Assembly (NCBI GenBank): GCA_014904845.1
Contig: MU119298.1
Span: 3,289-67,288 of the forward strand
Origin: Acephala macrosclerotiorum
Lineage: Eukaryota; Ascomycota; Leotiomycetes; Helotiales; Mollisiaceae
DNA: 64,000 nucleotides
Direction of reading: 5' to 3'
Numbering within the stretch: position 1 is the stretch's first letter; every line of letters starts with the position of its first letter. Below are positions 13,290-25,900 of this stretch, in pieces. The position numbers and the translations under genes were made by a program. The notes under the pieces are model-generated. The model did not search any database. It had not been told where the DNA came from and was given only the letters and a program-made list of their open reading frames with translations.

Positions 13290-15160
13290 GACTGGTCGAG
13301 AAAAGCAATACAAAACAGACCGTGAACAATAATAATAATGAAGATATCAGACAAGGCTACGCCTCTGCCAAGGTGAAGGGTGCCCTCGTTTCTACTGAAA
13401 CATCACGATACGGGAAAAAGAAATATCGCAAGCCATGTTTTGCAGGGCCTCCATCTGGGCCAAGTCCAGTAAGCAGCTTTGGTTGAAACATGGATCAATT
13501 GGTGAGGAAAGACTTCACTCAAGACACGGAGTTTTGATGAGAAGAAAGTAACGAAAACCCCGAGCGAAGACGTCGCGTCGTCGAAATTAAGCGTGATTTC
13601 TGCACTGATGGCACAAACGACTCTCTGTATATGGAGTACCGGTACATCAGCGTCTTCGATCTCACGATCTCGGTCAGAAAATTCTAAATTCTTTTGGACA
13701 CCACAGAGACCAGAGACAGACGTACGCCGAGTTTCGTCATATGTATCCCCATTCTCGAATGGATTTTTCTTTAATGAAGTTGGCTTTTAAGGCGTTTTTC
13801 TGGTCTTTTCTTGCTCGCACTTTTCATAGCGCTTCAAGGATATATATAAACATATAAACGCACGGAGACATTCTTTTTCATAATCCTAGAAATAATAGAT
13901 CTTCGGCGCTCATCCGGTCCCATGACGATTATCTTGATAAGATACCCACCCTGATTCCACCTTCCAAATTTTCATCTCATCACACCTGGGCGGGCCGCAT
14001 AAGCGCTTCCTCTCTGAATATTTTGAGAGGCCTCAACCGTTCATGATAGGTACATCTGATTTAGGAATAGTTACAAAAGTACTCGTTCCAGCGCAGGTAA
14101 GGACCCGCCAGATGTCCACATGCCAAACTTCTCGAGTCGACAAGCCGAGGTAGATCGCCCATACTCCTCTCGCTAGGGCATTGTTCTTGGCATGCTTCCC
14201 TGCAGATCTGGGGTAAGTTGCAGCCGCAGAAACGAGACGATCCTCAAAGCCAGGTCGTCGGGCGCCGTTGTGATGTTTGATTTGAGTTTTGCGCGCGGTA
14301 GGCTCGGTTGCTGTGCGTGCGGCCCGGGTGATGTAGGAACAACGAGACTCTGGAGAAGGATGCACGTCCTGAGTGTGGGGAAATAACGTTAGGGATCGGT
14401 GCCATGGGGAGGTTTGCTCCTTCGGATTCGCCTCTCAGGAAGCCATCGTCAGAACCTTAAAACTTATCGAGGACTCGTGACCGCGCAAAGATATCGATGA
14501 AGAAGCTGCAAACGAGGACGATGACCTCAAGGACAGCATCGTTGCGAACTTATGCCTGGCCTCATAACGAGTGCGAGCCTAGAGCTGCCCAGCGTTGGCT
14601 CTTGAAAGGCTCTCGAATGCAGCCTCCCGCAAGATCTGCAACACTACACCTCCTTTCCACCGTCCTCCTAACCCTCATCCGCTGGTCTGGTCGGATTCAG
14701 GGCACGTCAATTCAGACATCGCATCGTGTTTCCATTCCGAAAACTCCCATAGGTTGGACGGCGTTCTGACATCGATACCCCTCTATAGACCGATCCCGTT
14801 GATGTTGGAGTCATAAGTAAGAAGCCCTCATGGTCCGTACTCCAACTCGACACCCACGTTTCGTTCAGATTTCACCACCATTGAAAAATCACGAGAGTTT
14901 GATGAGAGGAATTCCTTCCTATGCGTGACCTGGTTTGAGTGTTTGTGCTGGCCCTAGCCCATGGCAGCAGCTGCTTACAGCTCGCTTAGCGTTACGAGTA
15001 GATGCAGCAGCCTCGAACTTGGAAAGGCAGGCAGGCAGGCAAGTTCCAAATCAACGTCGACCACACGCCGACTCTCTCCCACGCGAACACACGAGTGCAG
15101 CAATCCCCAGACGAGCGCATGCGCATGTCGAGAAGATAGCATTGGAACGTTTCTCTGGCA
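13290..15160. other. Gene-free stretch upstream of the Zn2Cys6 gene
   Basis: About 1.9 kb with only short, inconsistent open frames on both strands and no recognisable domain. The distal part is probably promoter and 5' UTR of the regulator starting at 15,161. A small GCAG tandem repeat lies near 15,026-15,041. Confidence 0.5.
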
Positions 15161-18107
15161 ATGGAGTCCACCGAGTCTGCTTCGCAGCCGCGTTCTGCGT
15201 ATCCTGCACCTGCATCAAATGGACCACCTAGCACAAATCCTATGCCTCCAAACCAGCAGGCTGGCCACCCATCCTTCAGAAGGTTCGTCGATGATCTGCA
15301 CCCGGATATCAGGATATACTAACATGAATAAAGGCAGCGAGCGTCGCGCGCATGTGAAGTTCGTTAAGTCTATTACCCTGAAGCTCAGCGATACTTTTAT
15401 GAGTGCACTCTGCTGCACTCTGCCTCGGCACCTCGGCGGGGTCGTTGAAAAGAACTTTGCTAATCATCATTATCATCCAGACATGTCATGCCAGGAAGGT
15501 CCGATGCGATGCCGCAAGCTTAGGGGTGCCCTGTACAAACTGCGTCGCATTCAGCATCGAATGCAAGATTCCGACACCGAAGAGGAAGAAGACCGCTGCC
15601 GGCAAGGCGAAGGACTCGGATAGCGATCGAGGCGAAGGCGTCGACGAACGTTCTCCACGAAATGACTCTCCGGGTACTGGCAGAAGCCAGAGCGTCTACA
15701 ATACTCAAGATGGGACACCGCCGACGTCTCTTACCGAACAGCACTACAAGGTCCGACAAGATGACGAAGGAACGTATGCTCAATTCATGAAGCCGAAATT
15801 TACTCGAGCTCCTATCAAGGAGGCTGGGAGAGTGGCATATCTGGGAGAATCCTCGAACTTGACTCTGCTGGTCCACGACAGACATGGCACAGCAGATGTT
15901 GTTCATTACCCTCTGCCTGAAAACGTTAGAGGATCTCGAGCGAGATTGACCGAGTTGGACAATGTGGAGATTGATATTCTTCACCAGCGAGGCGCTTTCT
16001 TACTGCCACCAAGGTCCCTGTGCGACGAGTTGGTGGAAGCATACTTCAAATGGGTTGCTCCGATCGTCCCAGTCATCAATCGAAATCGATTCATGAAACA
16101 ATACCGAGACTCGAAGAACCCACCATCACTGCTCCTTCTACAAGCCATTCTTCTTGCAGGATCTAGAGTCTGCACAAATCCTCAATTGATGGATGCTAAC
16201 GGCTCTACGACTCCTGCGGCGCTGACGTTCTATAAACGGGCGAAAGCATTGTATGATGCGAATTATGAGGACGATCGAGTTACTATTGTCCAGGCTCTTG
16301 TGCTCATGGGATGGTACTGGGAGGGCCCAGAAGATGTCACGAAGAATGTGTTCTACTGGAGCAGAGTCGCCACCATCGTTGCCCAGGGCTCGGGCATGCA
16401 TCGAAGCGTTGAAGGATCCCAACTCAGCCAGGCCGATAAACGGCTTTGGAAGAGAATATGGTGGACGCTCTTTACTCGCGACCGATCTGTGGCAGTCGCT
16501 TTGGGTCGTCCAGTACATATCAACACAGATGATTCTGATGTTGAAATGGTGTGTGAAGAGGACTTCATTGAGGATGACAGCGAAGACCCGGAATATCCGC
16601 CAGATCCGCTTCATGTGCAGTTCTTTCTGCAGTATGTGAAGCTGTGCGAGATCATGGGTCTCGTTCTCTCTCAGCAATACTCGGTGGCGTCCAAGGCTCG
16701 TCGCCAGAATGCCATCGACCTTACCCATAGTGATATGGCTCTTGCCGATTGGCTGCAGAACTGCCCGAAAGAGGTGTATTGGGAGATGCCGAGACATCAT
16801 TTCTGGTCCGCGTTATTGCATTCGAATTACTATACCACTCTTTGTTTGTTGCATAGGGCTCATATGCCACCTGCCTCAAATTCGAGAACCGGCTACATAG
16901 AAGATGGCGTCTACCCGTCTCGCAACATCGCTTTCCAGGCTGCCGCGATGATCACATCGATTATCGAGAATCTGGGAGCACATGATGAGCTGCGCTATTG
17001 CCCAGCCTTCATCGTTTATAGCTTGTTCTCGGCACTCATCATGCACGTGTACCAAATGCGATCCTCGGTTCCGTCTGTGGTACAGCAAACTCAAGAGCGA
17101 ATCCGCATCTGCATGAGTGCTTTGAAGGATGTCTCGAGAGTTTGGCTTGTCGCCAAGATGGTGTATACACTTTTCGAGTCCATTCTTGGAAACAAGGTCC
17201 TCGAAGAGAGACTTCAAAAGGCCGCTGGCAAACGCCACAAAAAGATGGCTCAGAGCCTTACCCAAGAATTGAATCAGGCCCAGCAGGTCAAGCGAGAGGA
17301 TTCATCAGGGAAGCGAAAGTACGATGACATGGCTTTGGACTTCAGTGTCAACAACGGACCAGCTCCACAAGAGTCTTATGAACGATCTCGCCCTCAGACA
17401 CCGAGTCACACACCAGGACGTGAAATGGGTCACAACGCTGCTTCAATGGCAGCACCCCCAGTCACGTCTCCAAATTCGAGACCAAGCCATGATACCTTTA
17501 TGGGTGGTTCAAACTCTCGTCCTCATACTAGACCTCCGACGCCTTTCAACCCATCATTCTCTGTTCCTGCGACTCCACCCGACCTGTACCTGGTAACTAG
17601 AAATTCTCCGAACTTGTCACAGTCTATCTGGGAGAACTTTCAACCAGATCAGTTGTTCCCTGAAGGCTCGACCAACATCCAGGCGACTCAATTCTCACCA
17701 CCGCAAGTCCATCACAACCTCGATCCGAACTTGATGCCTCACATGAACATACATCAACCAGCACCTAATCAAGGCCAATCGGCTCAGCTACCGCAGAGGA
17801 TGCGCGGAGGACCCGGCAGCAGCCCACCTCAAGCCAACATGCTTAACGCCGGCATGGGCTACCAAGTCCAACCAGCAATGTGGCAAGGTGGATTCGATCC
17901 CGCGCTTCAGGACGCTCAAGGACATAGCCCAAGCGATACATTGAGCAATGCTTCTGCTCAAGCTGTACCCATGACTATGAATGTTGAAGACTGGTAAGTT
18001 ATCTCACCTCATGAATGTCCCAGCCCCCAACTAACATTCTCAGGTTTCAATTCTTCGGAATCAATGGTGATCTTAGCGGCTTGAATGGCGATGCTCCTCT
18101 TGCTTAA
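15161..18107 (+). CDS. Zn(II)2Cys6 transcription factor, CTF1/Far family
   Basis: Exons 15161-15282, 15334-15358, 15481-17993 and 18044-18107 give 907 aa. The binuclear zinc cluster is split by two introns: Cys48 comes from a 25-nt microexon and Cys51, 58, 67, 70, 77 from exon 3 (spacing CX2CX6CX8CX2CX6C; CETCHARKVRCD, then PCTNC). Residues of about 130-640 form the fungal_trans middle homology region, with the RVAYLGESSNLTLLV stretch typical of cutinase/fatty-acid regulators (Fusarium CTF1, Aspergillus FarA/FarB). The C-terminus is long, Pro/Ser/Gln-rich and disordered. Known relatives are nuclear activators of fatty-acid beta-oxidation or cutinase genes; which of the two subfamilies this is I cannot tell. 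The last intron has donor GTAAG and branch CTAAC and adds the conserved-looking C-terminal FQFFGINGDLSG. Confidence 0.93.
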
Positions 18108-18464
18108 TTCCTTTACCATCAGAACCACAGAATCAAGGGGCGTTAATTTGCTTTGCTGGGCTGGATATAGGAAGCGTGAATATTGTTTATCAAAAGCGAA
18201 ACTGACTGGTATAATTGATATCAGTATGTAAAATACTACCATGGAGTGAATACTGGGCTGGACCGGCTGTGTCAATTAAGGAAGTCGCTCTTTCACCCAT
18301 TCACTCCCTATTCACAGATAAAACCAATGTCCTTGTATGAATTGACAATGATGCTTCAAGAATTACACAAATCCATAAGACTCGTATGTAATTGAGGCTG
18401 AATGCATGATCGGTCCACAGCCGGCAGGTGCTGCCAAAATGCCAACGAGCGGGCGCTAGGGTCG

Positions 18465-18756
18465 CTAATGACGAAGCCAGGTAGCCCATACGGGAACTTT
18501 ACCATACATGTAATCAGACCAAGACTTCGAGATCCAATCCATCAACGCCTTATTCCTACCCTCCTTCAATTGCACATTGCCTTGCACTAGTAGATAAGAA
18601 TCACCTTTGGAGTACGCAGGTTCGGATAGCACAACGAAACGACGCCGATCCATTGCTACAATACGATATTGAACGCGGAGAGACGCTATGTTCGCGGGAT
18701 AGATGTCGAGGAGTGAAGTGATCGTTTGAGGACAGGACGAGGACTTGATCAGAAGT
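18465..18756 (-). CDS. Possible conserved fragment or single exon, unknown
   Basis: Minus-strand open frame running from just after a stop at about 18,762 to a stop at 18,465. An internal ATG lies at 18,653, but the frame upstream of it also looks coding (ITSLLDIYPANIASLRVQYR). The product has ordered-looking sequence (RRRFVVLSEPAYSKGD, WISKSWSDYMYG) but I cannot assign a family. It may be the last exon of a gene whose 5' part was lost or overlaps the LysM promoter, or a chance ORF. Confidence 0.3.
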
Positions 18757-18915
18757 TAAACCGGCAGAGGTACAATACAATCACACAACAGCGCTCATGC
18801 ACGCTCGAATCCCCAGCGGAGGAACGCCCGCCTACAGACCACATCTCCACCTCCAACTGCAATCTTACCTCTCCCTCCCTCCCCATCCTCGGAGGAGAGA
18901 GGGGACGCCAGAATC

Positions 18916-20808
18916 ATGCTACCCTCATCTTCACGACTCTCTGCCACTCCAAACGAAATCACAAACACGGACAGACTAGCTCTAGGAAGAGGAGACTCGA
19001 GTATACGGTCTAGAAACAGGAGATTGATATCTACAGGCGAACAAGAGCTAGTCAGTACATCTGCGACTTCCACGCCTGGGGGAAGTAGGGCTGTGAGTCC
19101 GATTCCGTCGAAATACCCCTCGAGGAGCGTTTCTCGAAATACTGGAACAGGGAGTTCAAGGACAGAGGGGAATGGAAGGGTGGGGAGGAAGGGGAGTCCA
19201 GTGAAGACTACAGGAGCTGGTGGATTATGGGATCCGCCAGGGTGGATGAGTAGTTGGACTGCTTTGCAGGGACTTGCGAGTTCAGTACTAGGCGTTGAAG
19301 AGGATATTGTAGCAGGCAAGAAACCTAGGAGAGAAGGGCAGGGAAAAGGGAAGAAGGAAGTCCCTGAGCAATGGGGACCTCCTGAGCCGACGACGCAGAG
19401 ACAGAAAGATGGGGGGATTGGGTGGGGGAGTACAGAGGAGATGCAAGCTGAAGTTCGAGCGCGGAAGATGAGGGGTGTTTTGGAGGGGAGGGAGGAAGAG
19501 AGAAGTATTCTGGATACGAATGGGAATTATAAACACAGATCATCGACTGAGGAACAACGGCCTGGGAGCTCGCAGGAAGATGACCAGGCGCTGGTTTATA
19601 TACACCGAGTTCAGAAGTCGGATACGTTGCAGGGCGTGGTGCTAAAGTATAACTGCAAGCCTGAGGTGTTTAGGAAGGCGAATCGATTATGGCCCAATGA
19701 TACGATACAGATTCGAGAAACAGTCATACTGCCAGTGGATGCTTGCGCGGTCAAAGGAAGACCTTGCGAGGCACCATCGCCGAATAATCCCAATCAAGGA
19801 GTAGATCTCCTTGCGCCTACACCTGGAACCGAAGACCCTCCCTTTTCAAATGGTGAAAATTGGCCGGGAGCCTCACCATACAACGGCACGTCTGCAGAAC
19901 GTCCGGAAGACAACGAGAATCCATGGGTACATGTCAGATGGGTACTACTGGACGCATCACCTAATTCAAAACCCGTTGAAATAGCACGTATGCCCCGGAA
20001 AACACTAGGATACTTCCCCCCTCGACGAAGAAAGAGTCAAGCCACAATATCAACCGTCTCCACCCCACGCGGCTCAATGGAATTCCCACGAATTTCCCAA
20101 ACGATATCCCAATCCTCAGATCTCCCAGGAAGCACCTCAAGCACTCCCCGCCGAACATCGAACCTCGGACCAAGACCTTCACAACCCATCTCTTCAACAA
20201 TAGGATCCTACTTCCCACCCCAAAGATCCAGCACTCGCCCCCGCCGCGAAAGCGTAGGCGAAGCTGCGGATCGACTTGGATGGATGCGAGGACCCGGTGG
20301 CGTAGGAACATTCGCCAAGAACGTTCGACGACCCGGTCCTGCACAAGATGGATTAAATGCTTGGGCTAAGAAACATATTCCGGGTCTCGCTATTGATGGA
20401 TTACCTTCAAGTTCTATTCTTGGAGCAGAGACAGCGCACTTTGGTTTCGGGGATGAGTTAGCTAGTATTGCGGAAGGTCCTGGAGGGCAGAATGGTGTGG
20501 GTATTAGTAACGCAGGGACGGGAGTTGTGTTGACGCCTGGGGGTTTGGGGTTGGAGAATGCGGCGGCAGCAATTGAGGGGTGGGTTAGGAGGCTTGCTAC
20601 TAAGGCGCCTGGGACCCCGAAGGGGAGGATTGAAGCTCCGGATTTGATTGAACTCCTTGATGGGACGGGGAGTGATGATGGGAGGGGATTCGAGTTGAGT
20701 CCTGGACGTGTACGATCTAGCACACCTATTGGTACAGGAAGGGAAGATCTAGATGGTGTAATCAGAGGACGAGCTTCAGCCGGTGCGAAGGGCGGGAAGA
20801 GTGATTGA
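18916..20808 (+). CDS. Intracellular LysM-domain protein
   Basis: Single-exon gene of 630 aa. One LysM domain lies at about residues 229-275 (IHRVQKSDTLQGVVLKYNCK, then FRKANRLWPNDTIQ and the ETVILPVDAC end). There is no signal peptide and no membrane segment, so this is not a secreted chitin-binding effector; it resembles the conserved cytosolic LysM proteins of Pezizomycotina, whose function is not established. The rest is low-complexity, rich in Ser, Pro, Gly and Arg. Two long minus-strand frames overlapping both ends are compositional shadows. Start chosen at the first ATG of the open frame. It lies 0.8 kb downstream of, and codirectional with, the Zn2Cys6 gene. Confidence 0.88.
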   Translation: MLPSSSRLSATPNEITNTDRLALGRGDSSIRSRNRRLISTGEQELVSTSATSTPGGSRAVSPIPSKYPSRSVSRNTGTGSSRTEGNGRVGRKGSPVKTTGAGGLWDPPGWMSSWTALQGLASSVLGVEEDIVAGKKPRREGQGKGKKEVPEQWGPPEPTTQRQKDGGIGWGSTEEMQAEVRARKMRGVLEGREEERSILDTNGNYKHRSSTEEQRPGSSQEDDQALVYIHRVQKSDTLQGVVLKYNCKPEVFRKANRLWPNDTIQIRETVILPVDACAVKGRPCEAPSPNNPNQGVDLLAPTPGTEDPPFSNGENWPGASPYNGTSAERPEDNENPWVHVRWVLLDASPNSKPVEIARMPRKTLGYFPPRRRKSQATISTVSTPRGSMEFPRISQTISQSSDLPGSTSSTPRRTSNLGPRPSQPISSTIGSYFPPQRSSTRPRRESVGEAADRLGWMRGPGGVGTFAKNVRRPGPAQDGLNAWAKKHIPGLAIDGLPSSSILGAETAHFGFGDELASIAEGPGGQNGVGISNAGTGVVLTPGGLGLENAAAAIEGWVRRLATKAPGTPKGRIEAPDLIELLDGTGSDDGRGFELSPGRVRSSTPIGTGREDLDGVIRGRASAGAKGGKSD

Positions 20809-21962
20809 GCGAGCGAGCGCAACGAGCTAAGTCAGGCGGGCAATTTATTCATTGAGGTTGAGCAAGAGTTGAGCAAGTAAAGTACGATAGCATGAGATGG
20901 AGGCGCATTTGGGTAGGCGTTTCGGGATTCGGAATTCTTCTTGATGGGCTTGTACAGTATGCCCGGGTGCTGTTGTGGGTAGGGTTTGATAGATTGGGCA
21001 GCAGATGTCTGTTTTGCATTTGAGAGTGGTGAGAGGTGCTGATGTGATATGATAAGATAGGATAGCCTGCTATGTCATCATTTAAAGCGAGAAATGAGAT
21101 GCATTGGACCCTAGTTCGACACCAATGGTGAAAGTCACTTTTGCATATATTCAAATAATTTGACCACGATATGTTTTGACTTCGGTTGGGACTTTTTGGC
21201 TATTCGTGGGATACTTTTAGAAGTGCAGACAATTGGCCATAATGGACATTGAGTCGGGTTGAGACATTCTAAGTCTCCGCAAATACAACAGTTCCAGATA
21301 ATTTGGCCACAAAAGTCACCGACTCGACTTGGGACAATTCAGCCGAGCAAGCCCTCTCTATATATCAATGTATTGTCCCAACCAGTTCACGTCACCCCGT
21401 CTCCCCTTCCAGCCCCCCTTAACATGTCGGCCGGCCTACAAACCACACGCGCCACCAAAGTCCTATATAGATTTAAATAAGCCAAACCCCCCAACCGATC
21501 AAACCAAGCCACTCTAGCTCACTCGTCTCAAATCTGCTTTCATCTTGATCTTAACTAACAGCAAACAGGGAATAACTTTCTATCGCCACTCGAAGACCAA
21601 CTTCAAGATTTTCAATCACAAGATGATTGATTATTAAGAGACTTGAGCAGCGGTAAAAACAAAAAAAAAAAAAAAAAAAAACTGTTCAGAAGAACGAAAT
21701 CCCAATGCTTCAATTTCTGGAATTCCAGACCGCCGTGAGGAGGGCCCGGGAGTGGGCAAAGTCCTAGTCGTCTCAAATCACTCCAAAAGCTGTAAGTACC
21801 GAGTCCCTTTCCTAGTCGTGAGATGGGTGAGTGAGAGTGTGCTTGATAGAGGATATGAAACCTCGAACTTTTTTTTTTAGGTAGTTGTGAAGCTCGATCT
21901 GTCTAATGTATTCTGTAACTACCTCCAACTACCTAGATAGGCTTCAAGTTAGAGTCCCTCAG
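20809..21962. other. Intergenic region with degenerate repeats
   Basis: No gene recognised. It holds the diverged tandem repeats at 21,157-21,345 listed separately and a poly(A) tract of about 20 nt at 21,661-21,680. The remainder shows no consistent open frame. Confidence 0.6.
21157..21345. repeat. Three diverged direct repeats of about 70-75 bp
   Basis: Units start at 21,157, 21,231 and 21,300, each opening AATT(T)GRCCAY and followed about 25 nt later by a GACT/GAGT-CG-x-x-TTGGGAC-like core. Shortly downstream, near 21,369-21,390, the core appears once more in inverted orientation (TTGTCCCAACCAG). The layout resembles the end structure of a decayed MITE or a local tandem array. Confidence 0.5.
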
Positions 21963-22768
21963 TCAAAGCTTAACTCGGATCAAGCTCAACCAACGCCTTC
22001 TTAGCTGAAACTGAGTCTTTTCCATCCTCCCAGGTTGTCGATATCTGTTTCTTCGACGTTCGTCATAATTGCGATTCAACGAACTTGAACACTCTGCAAC
22101 GACAAAGGTAGGAAAAGCCTCACACATCTCGTGTTTTCCCCAATCCAGACCCAGCTCCTTGTATGCAGAATCGAGTCGATCATCATAACGCCCAATTGAT
22201 CTACGATTGGTGATAGAAGAGCGATTCATGAGCTCTTTGATTTCGTTTTAGACCTTTGACGGGAGGTTAGGACTAAATGCCATATGTGTATATTTGAATT
22301 TTCCGATGAATGAGATAGTCGTGTTGCAAATAACCCTCGAACTTCTGCCGCCCCGTCAGCTCTTGGTGTGGATTTCTACGCCGTTCCTTCTCAAGCCATT
22401 CATCAATCTGCTTTGCAGAATTCGGCTTCTATAATCGCTTTGCGGTCCGAATTACGATGTCTTGTGTCTTTGGTAAAAGGGGCATTCGAATCTGCGAAGG
22501 AGCTGGTTGAGAGAGCGAGCTGTCGACGCTCTATGTTGCTGGTGTGGTAAGTAGCTGTGGCAGAGCTCGATTGCAATGTGCGTGATTCGAGAGACGACTC
22601 AGAGTACGTTGATGGCAGTGGAGCATCCTGGGAACCAGGAATGCTTAGCAATTGGGGGTCGATGAACTGTTGATCATTGTTCGAGTCAGCGTGCTGCAGA
22701 ATGGCATAGACCAATTCGGCGAGGTGGGCTTTGTTTGCGTATAGGGGGTTGTCAGAATGAAAGGCCAT
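21963..22768 (-). pseudogene. Frameshifted hypothetical gene
   Basis: The frame opens with ATG at 22,768 (MAFHSDNPLYANKAHLAELV) and stays open for 121 codons. At about 22,405 the reading must slip by one base to continue into a well-formed stretch (QIDEWLEKERRRNPHQ ... GRQKFEGYLQ) that stops at 22,273. A third piece at 21,963-22,229 (YDDRLDSAYKELGLDWGKHE) may belong to the same locus. Consistent with a pseudogene, a sequencing indel, or missed introns. No domain recognised; the composition is polar and mostly helical. Confidence 0.4.
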
Positions 22769-22993
22769 TGTGGATGATATCGTGAGGTGTTGTAAAGGAT
22801 GGTTCAGATCATTCTGTTTATCGATGGTCGAGATCTGGAGATCTGGAGATATGTGTTATGGTTTGCATGGGAGTTATGTGCGAAGTTGTATGGCAAGATG
22901 TGCGGGGGGTTATGTGGAAAACCAGCAAAGTCGCAGGGGGGACATTGGTGATATGAACAAGTTCTTCGCGTTGTTACACTATATGCTAAATAC

Positions 22994-25900
22994 CTATATA
23001 CTCCTTTTCCCATTGCCATTGATCATAGCCTTCTCCCCATTCCCGTTTGTCACAATACCACCTAACTCTTTCTCCTTCCCTAATTGCACTTCATCCTCAA
23101 CTTCTACCCCGGCAATAAACAACTCACTAACTCCCTCCAATGCCGCCACAAACATACACAACAAACTCGCAATAACAAAATGACTAATCGTACTCCCAAT
23201 CTCCAACCAAGAACCCTCATCTCTGACGACCCAGAAGAAATGTAACGTCATTAGATCACTGATCGCCATGACGACCATGAATAAAGCGCTGGGCGCTACG
23301 CCGAGTCTTTTGTTGAGGATGCCGAGGTTGGCGGAGATGAGAGCGAATGGGATCATGAGTTTGAGGATTAGGAGGGCGCCTTGGGAGAAGGGATCGAAGA
23401 CTGGAATGAGGCGGGAGACGGAGTCGAGGGAGAACGCGGAGACGGAGGCGATGTTGCCGGTGGAGAAGAAGGCGGATTGGAGGAGGGTGAGGAAGACGAG
23501 CGAGGTGCGGGCGTCGGAGAGGGTAAGCGAGCGGAAGGGAGAGGATGAAAGTGAGTTTGGGGTGGCAGGGGTAGTATGGCCGTTTATTGCGGGCTTAGCG
23601 GAGGTCGAAGTGGTGGAGAGGTAAATTTTATGTTCGAGACGGACCCAGGTTATAAGGGTGACGCAGAATCCGAGGTAGAATAGACCTTCATAGGATATGG
23701 TGAGGATAACAAAGACGGGCGAGAAGGTCAAGAAGATGACCATGAGGCGGTGGAGGTAGTGATTGTTGGGTTGTAGGCGGTGCAGGAACGGCATCAGGAG
23801 CGGGAGCACCAGAACAATCCATCCGACGATCTGGTTTCCACTTGGCAGCCCTTCTTTAGCCTGCAGGGACAGTGCACTTGATCTAGTCACGACCATAGAC
23901 AGAATAATGAATCCAATCTACTCTGTGTCAGCATGGCTTCCTGCATCGCATCGGGGTGTCTTACCTGGACTCCAATCAATAAACGCGACAGAGAATCATC
24001 GGCTGGCGCAGTCGAATCTCCTGATAGCTTTGACTTTGCAAGCAGCTTCTTCTCGAAGATAAGGTAAGCTATACCAATGGCCGCCATTAAGAATCCTCCA
24101 GACATTCTAATAACATATGTTAGAGAAGTTCTCGTAGAGACAATTCAATAGTACTCACATGAGTGCAACATCTTCGGTCTTCATGGCTGGCAGCAGCGTG
24201 AAGGAACTCATCATAGTACAAGCTACAGCCCAGGTAGCCACAAGCTCCTTATTTGCTTTCAAGAAATTCATCCCATAGAACGCCGGCCAAAATACTGCAG
24301 CCACAAACAGCACAGAAAACACCTCCCGATGTGTATAACCCAATGCCTGTAGACGAGTTAGCATTCGAGCAGAGAAACAAAGTCTGAAGATGTACCAATG
24401 ATTCAATAAGCCCCAACCCAAGGATAGCCTTTACAACAAGCATAGCAGAGCCGCCAGCGGATGTAATATGCGCAAATAAAACCTTCTTGCCCTCGACCAA
24501 GGCATTTTGCCGAGCATAAACTTCTTGCCAGAAAGCGACAGGGAAGATTGCATATGCATAATATGTAAGAGGTGACCTTGAAAAGATGAACGACGAATAA
24601 AGCATTACTAAAACAGAAGAGAAGAAGATAGTTCCGAAAAGAGTTCTTGAAGTTTTGGTCTTCCCATGAAGGACATGAAGATCAATGACAGTTGTGAGAG
24701 CAAATGCAATCCACCCGAGATATCCAATTGTGATCAAAGCTCGAAGGAAGAGCCAGTCATATGTCTGTAGATATCGAAGACCTTGGAGGCCAATCTGAAC
24801 GATATCAGCTGTCTCCTTGATGGCTTCTTCGTGCTTTCCTTGGTCAATGAGACCTCGAATGACAGAGAATCGGTGCTCGACCGAATGAGCCTCATCCCCT
24901 AGGGCTTTGAAAGGACGATATCGAATCTCGGTAACTTTCTTTTGCTCCTCCTTAATTCGATATTGGTCAAGAATGCCCCTGGCGTTTGCCAAGAACGCCT
25001 CAGACTTGGCGGCAATGTCTCCCGAGAGGAATGACAGGGGGAGCTCTCCAACTGAATTGACTGGGAAGTCGAGGCCAGCTAGATATGCCATCAATGCAGC
25101 GACATCTGCTTGAGAGACATCATGTCTTTGAACATGGTCTAAACCCCAATCTGACGATAGCTCATCGTGACCTGGGGCAATCTTTCCTGGAGTCGTAACC
25201 GGCTTAGCAACTCCAGATCCCCATGCAATCAAAGGCGTTCGCGTATTGTCTGGATGTCCATCTCCATGACTTCCCCAGTCACTCATTCCATGGTCGGCTG
25301 TGAAGACAAATGTTGTCTTGTCATCATTGTAGAATTTTTCAATGAGCTCTGTGATCTCCTTGACCCCTTCATCCACAACCTTCAGGTTGTTGAGGTATTC
25401 CTTCGAATATGGTCGGTAGCCGTGTCCATTGGTGTCCAGTCCAAGCAGATGTAAGAAGAAAACAACCTTATCCTGACGTAGCTGAGCATCCAAAGTTGCA
25501 TTTTTAGCTGCCTCTGAAAACAAGGCCTTGACCCTGTCGAAGACCCAGATATCCAAATGTACAGCATCCTGAGAAAAGTCCTCATCCTCCGCAGCGTACG
25601 TGTAAGCGTCAACTCTGCCAGGCACAGCACCCAATTCGAACATTGGCAGAATATCAGGACTGCCCCAAGACCAAGTGTGCCTGCTCCTATTGAAAACACT
25701 GTCGAAGTTCACTGGGTTGAGCTTCCACCCCGTCGTCACGGCAGACACATCCTCATACAGCCCCGCGATGAGCGCCACATGTCCAGGCCTCGATTCCGTA
25801 GGAACTCTCGTGTGCGACACCCCAAAAGTGCCATGCTCCAACACTCGCGACCGCAGAAACGGAGCCAATGGCCTAGGAACCAAATCCGCCTCGTCCTTAG

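Noticed and set aside
16138..16800. 220-codon minus-strand frame
   Set aside because: Antisense shadow of the fungal_trans domain of the regulator.
15403..17997. Taking the long regulator frame from its first in-frame ATG as the gene
   Set aside because: The first 26 codons are intronic; splicing from 15,161 restores the complete zinc cluster, and the last intron adds a further exon.
20208..20822. 204-codon minus-strand frame
   Set aside because: Antisense of the Pro/Gly/Ser-rich end of the LysM gene; low complexity.
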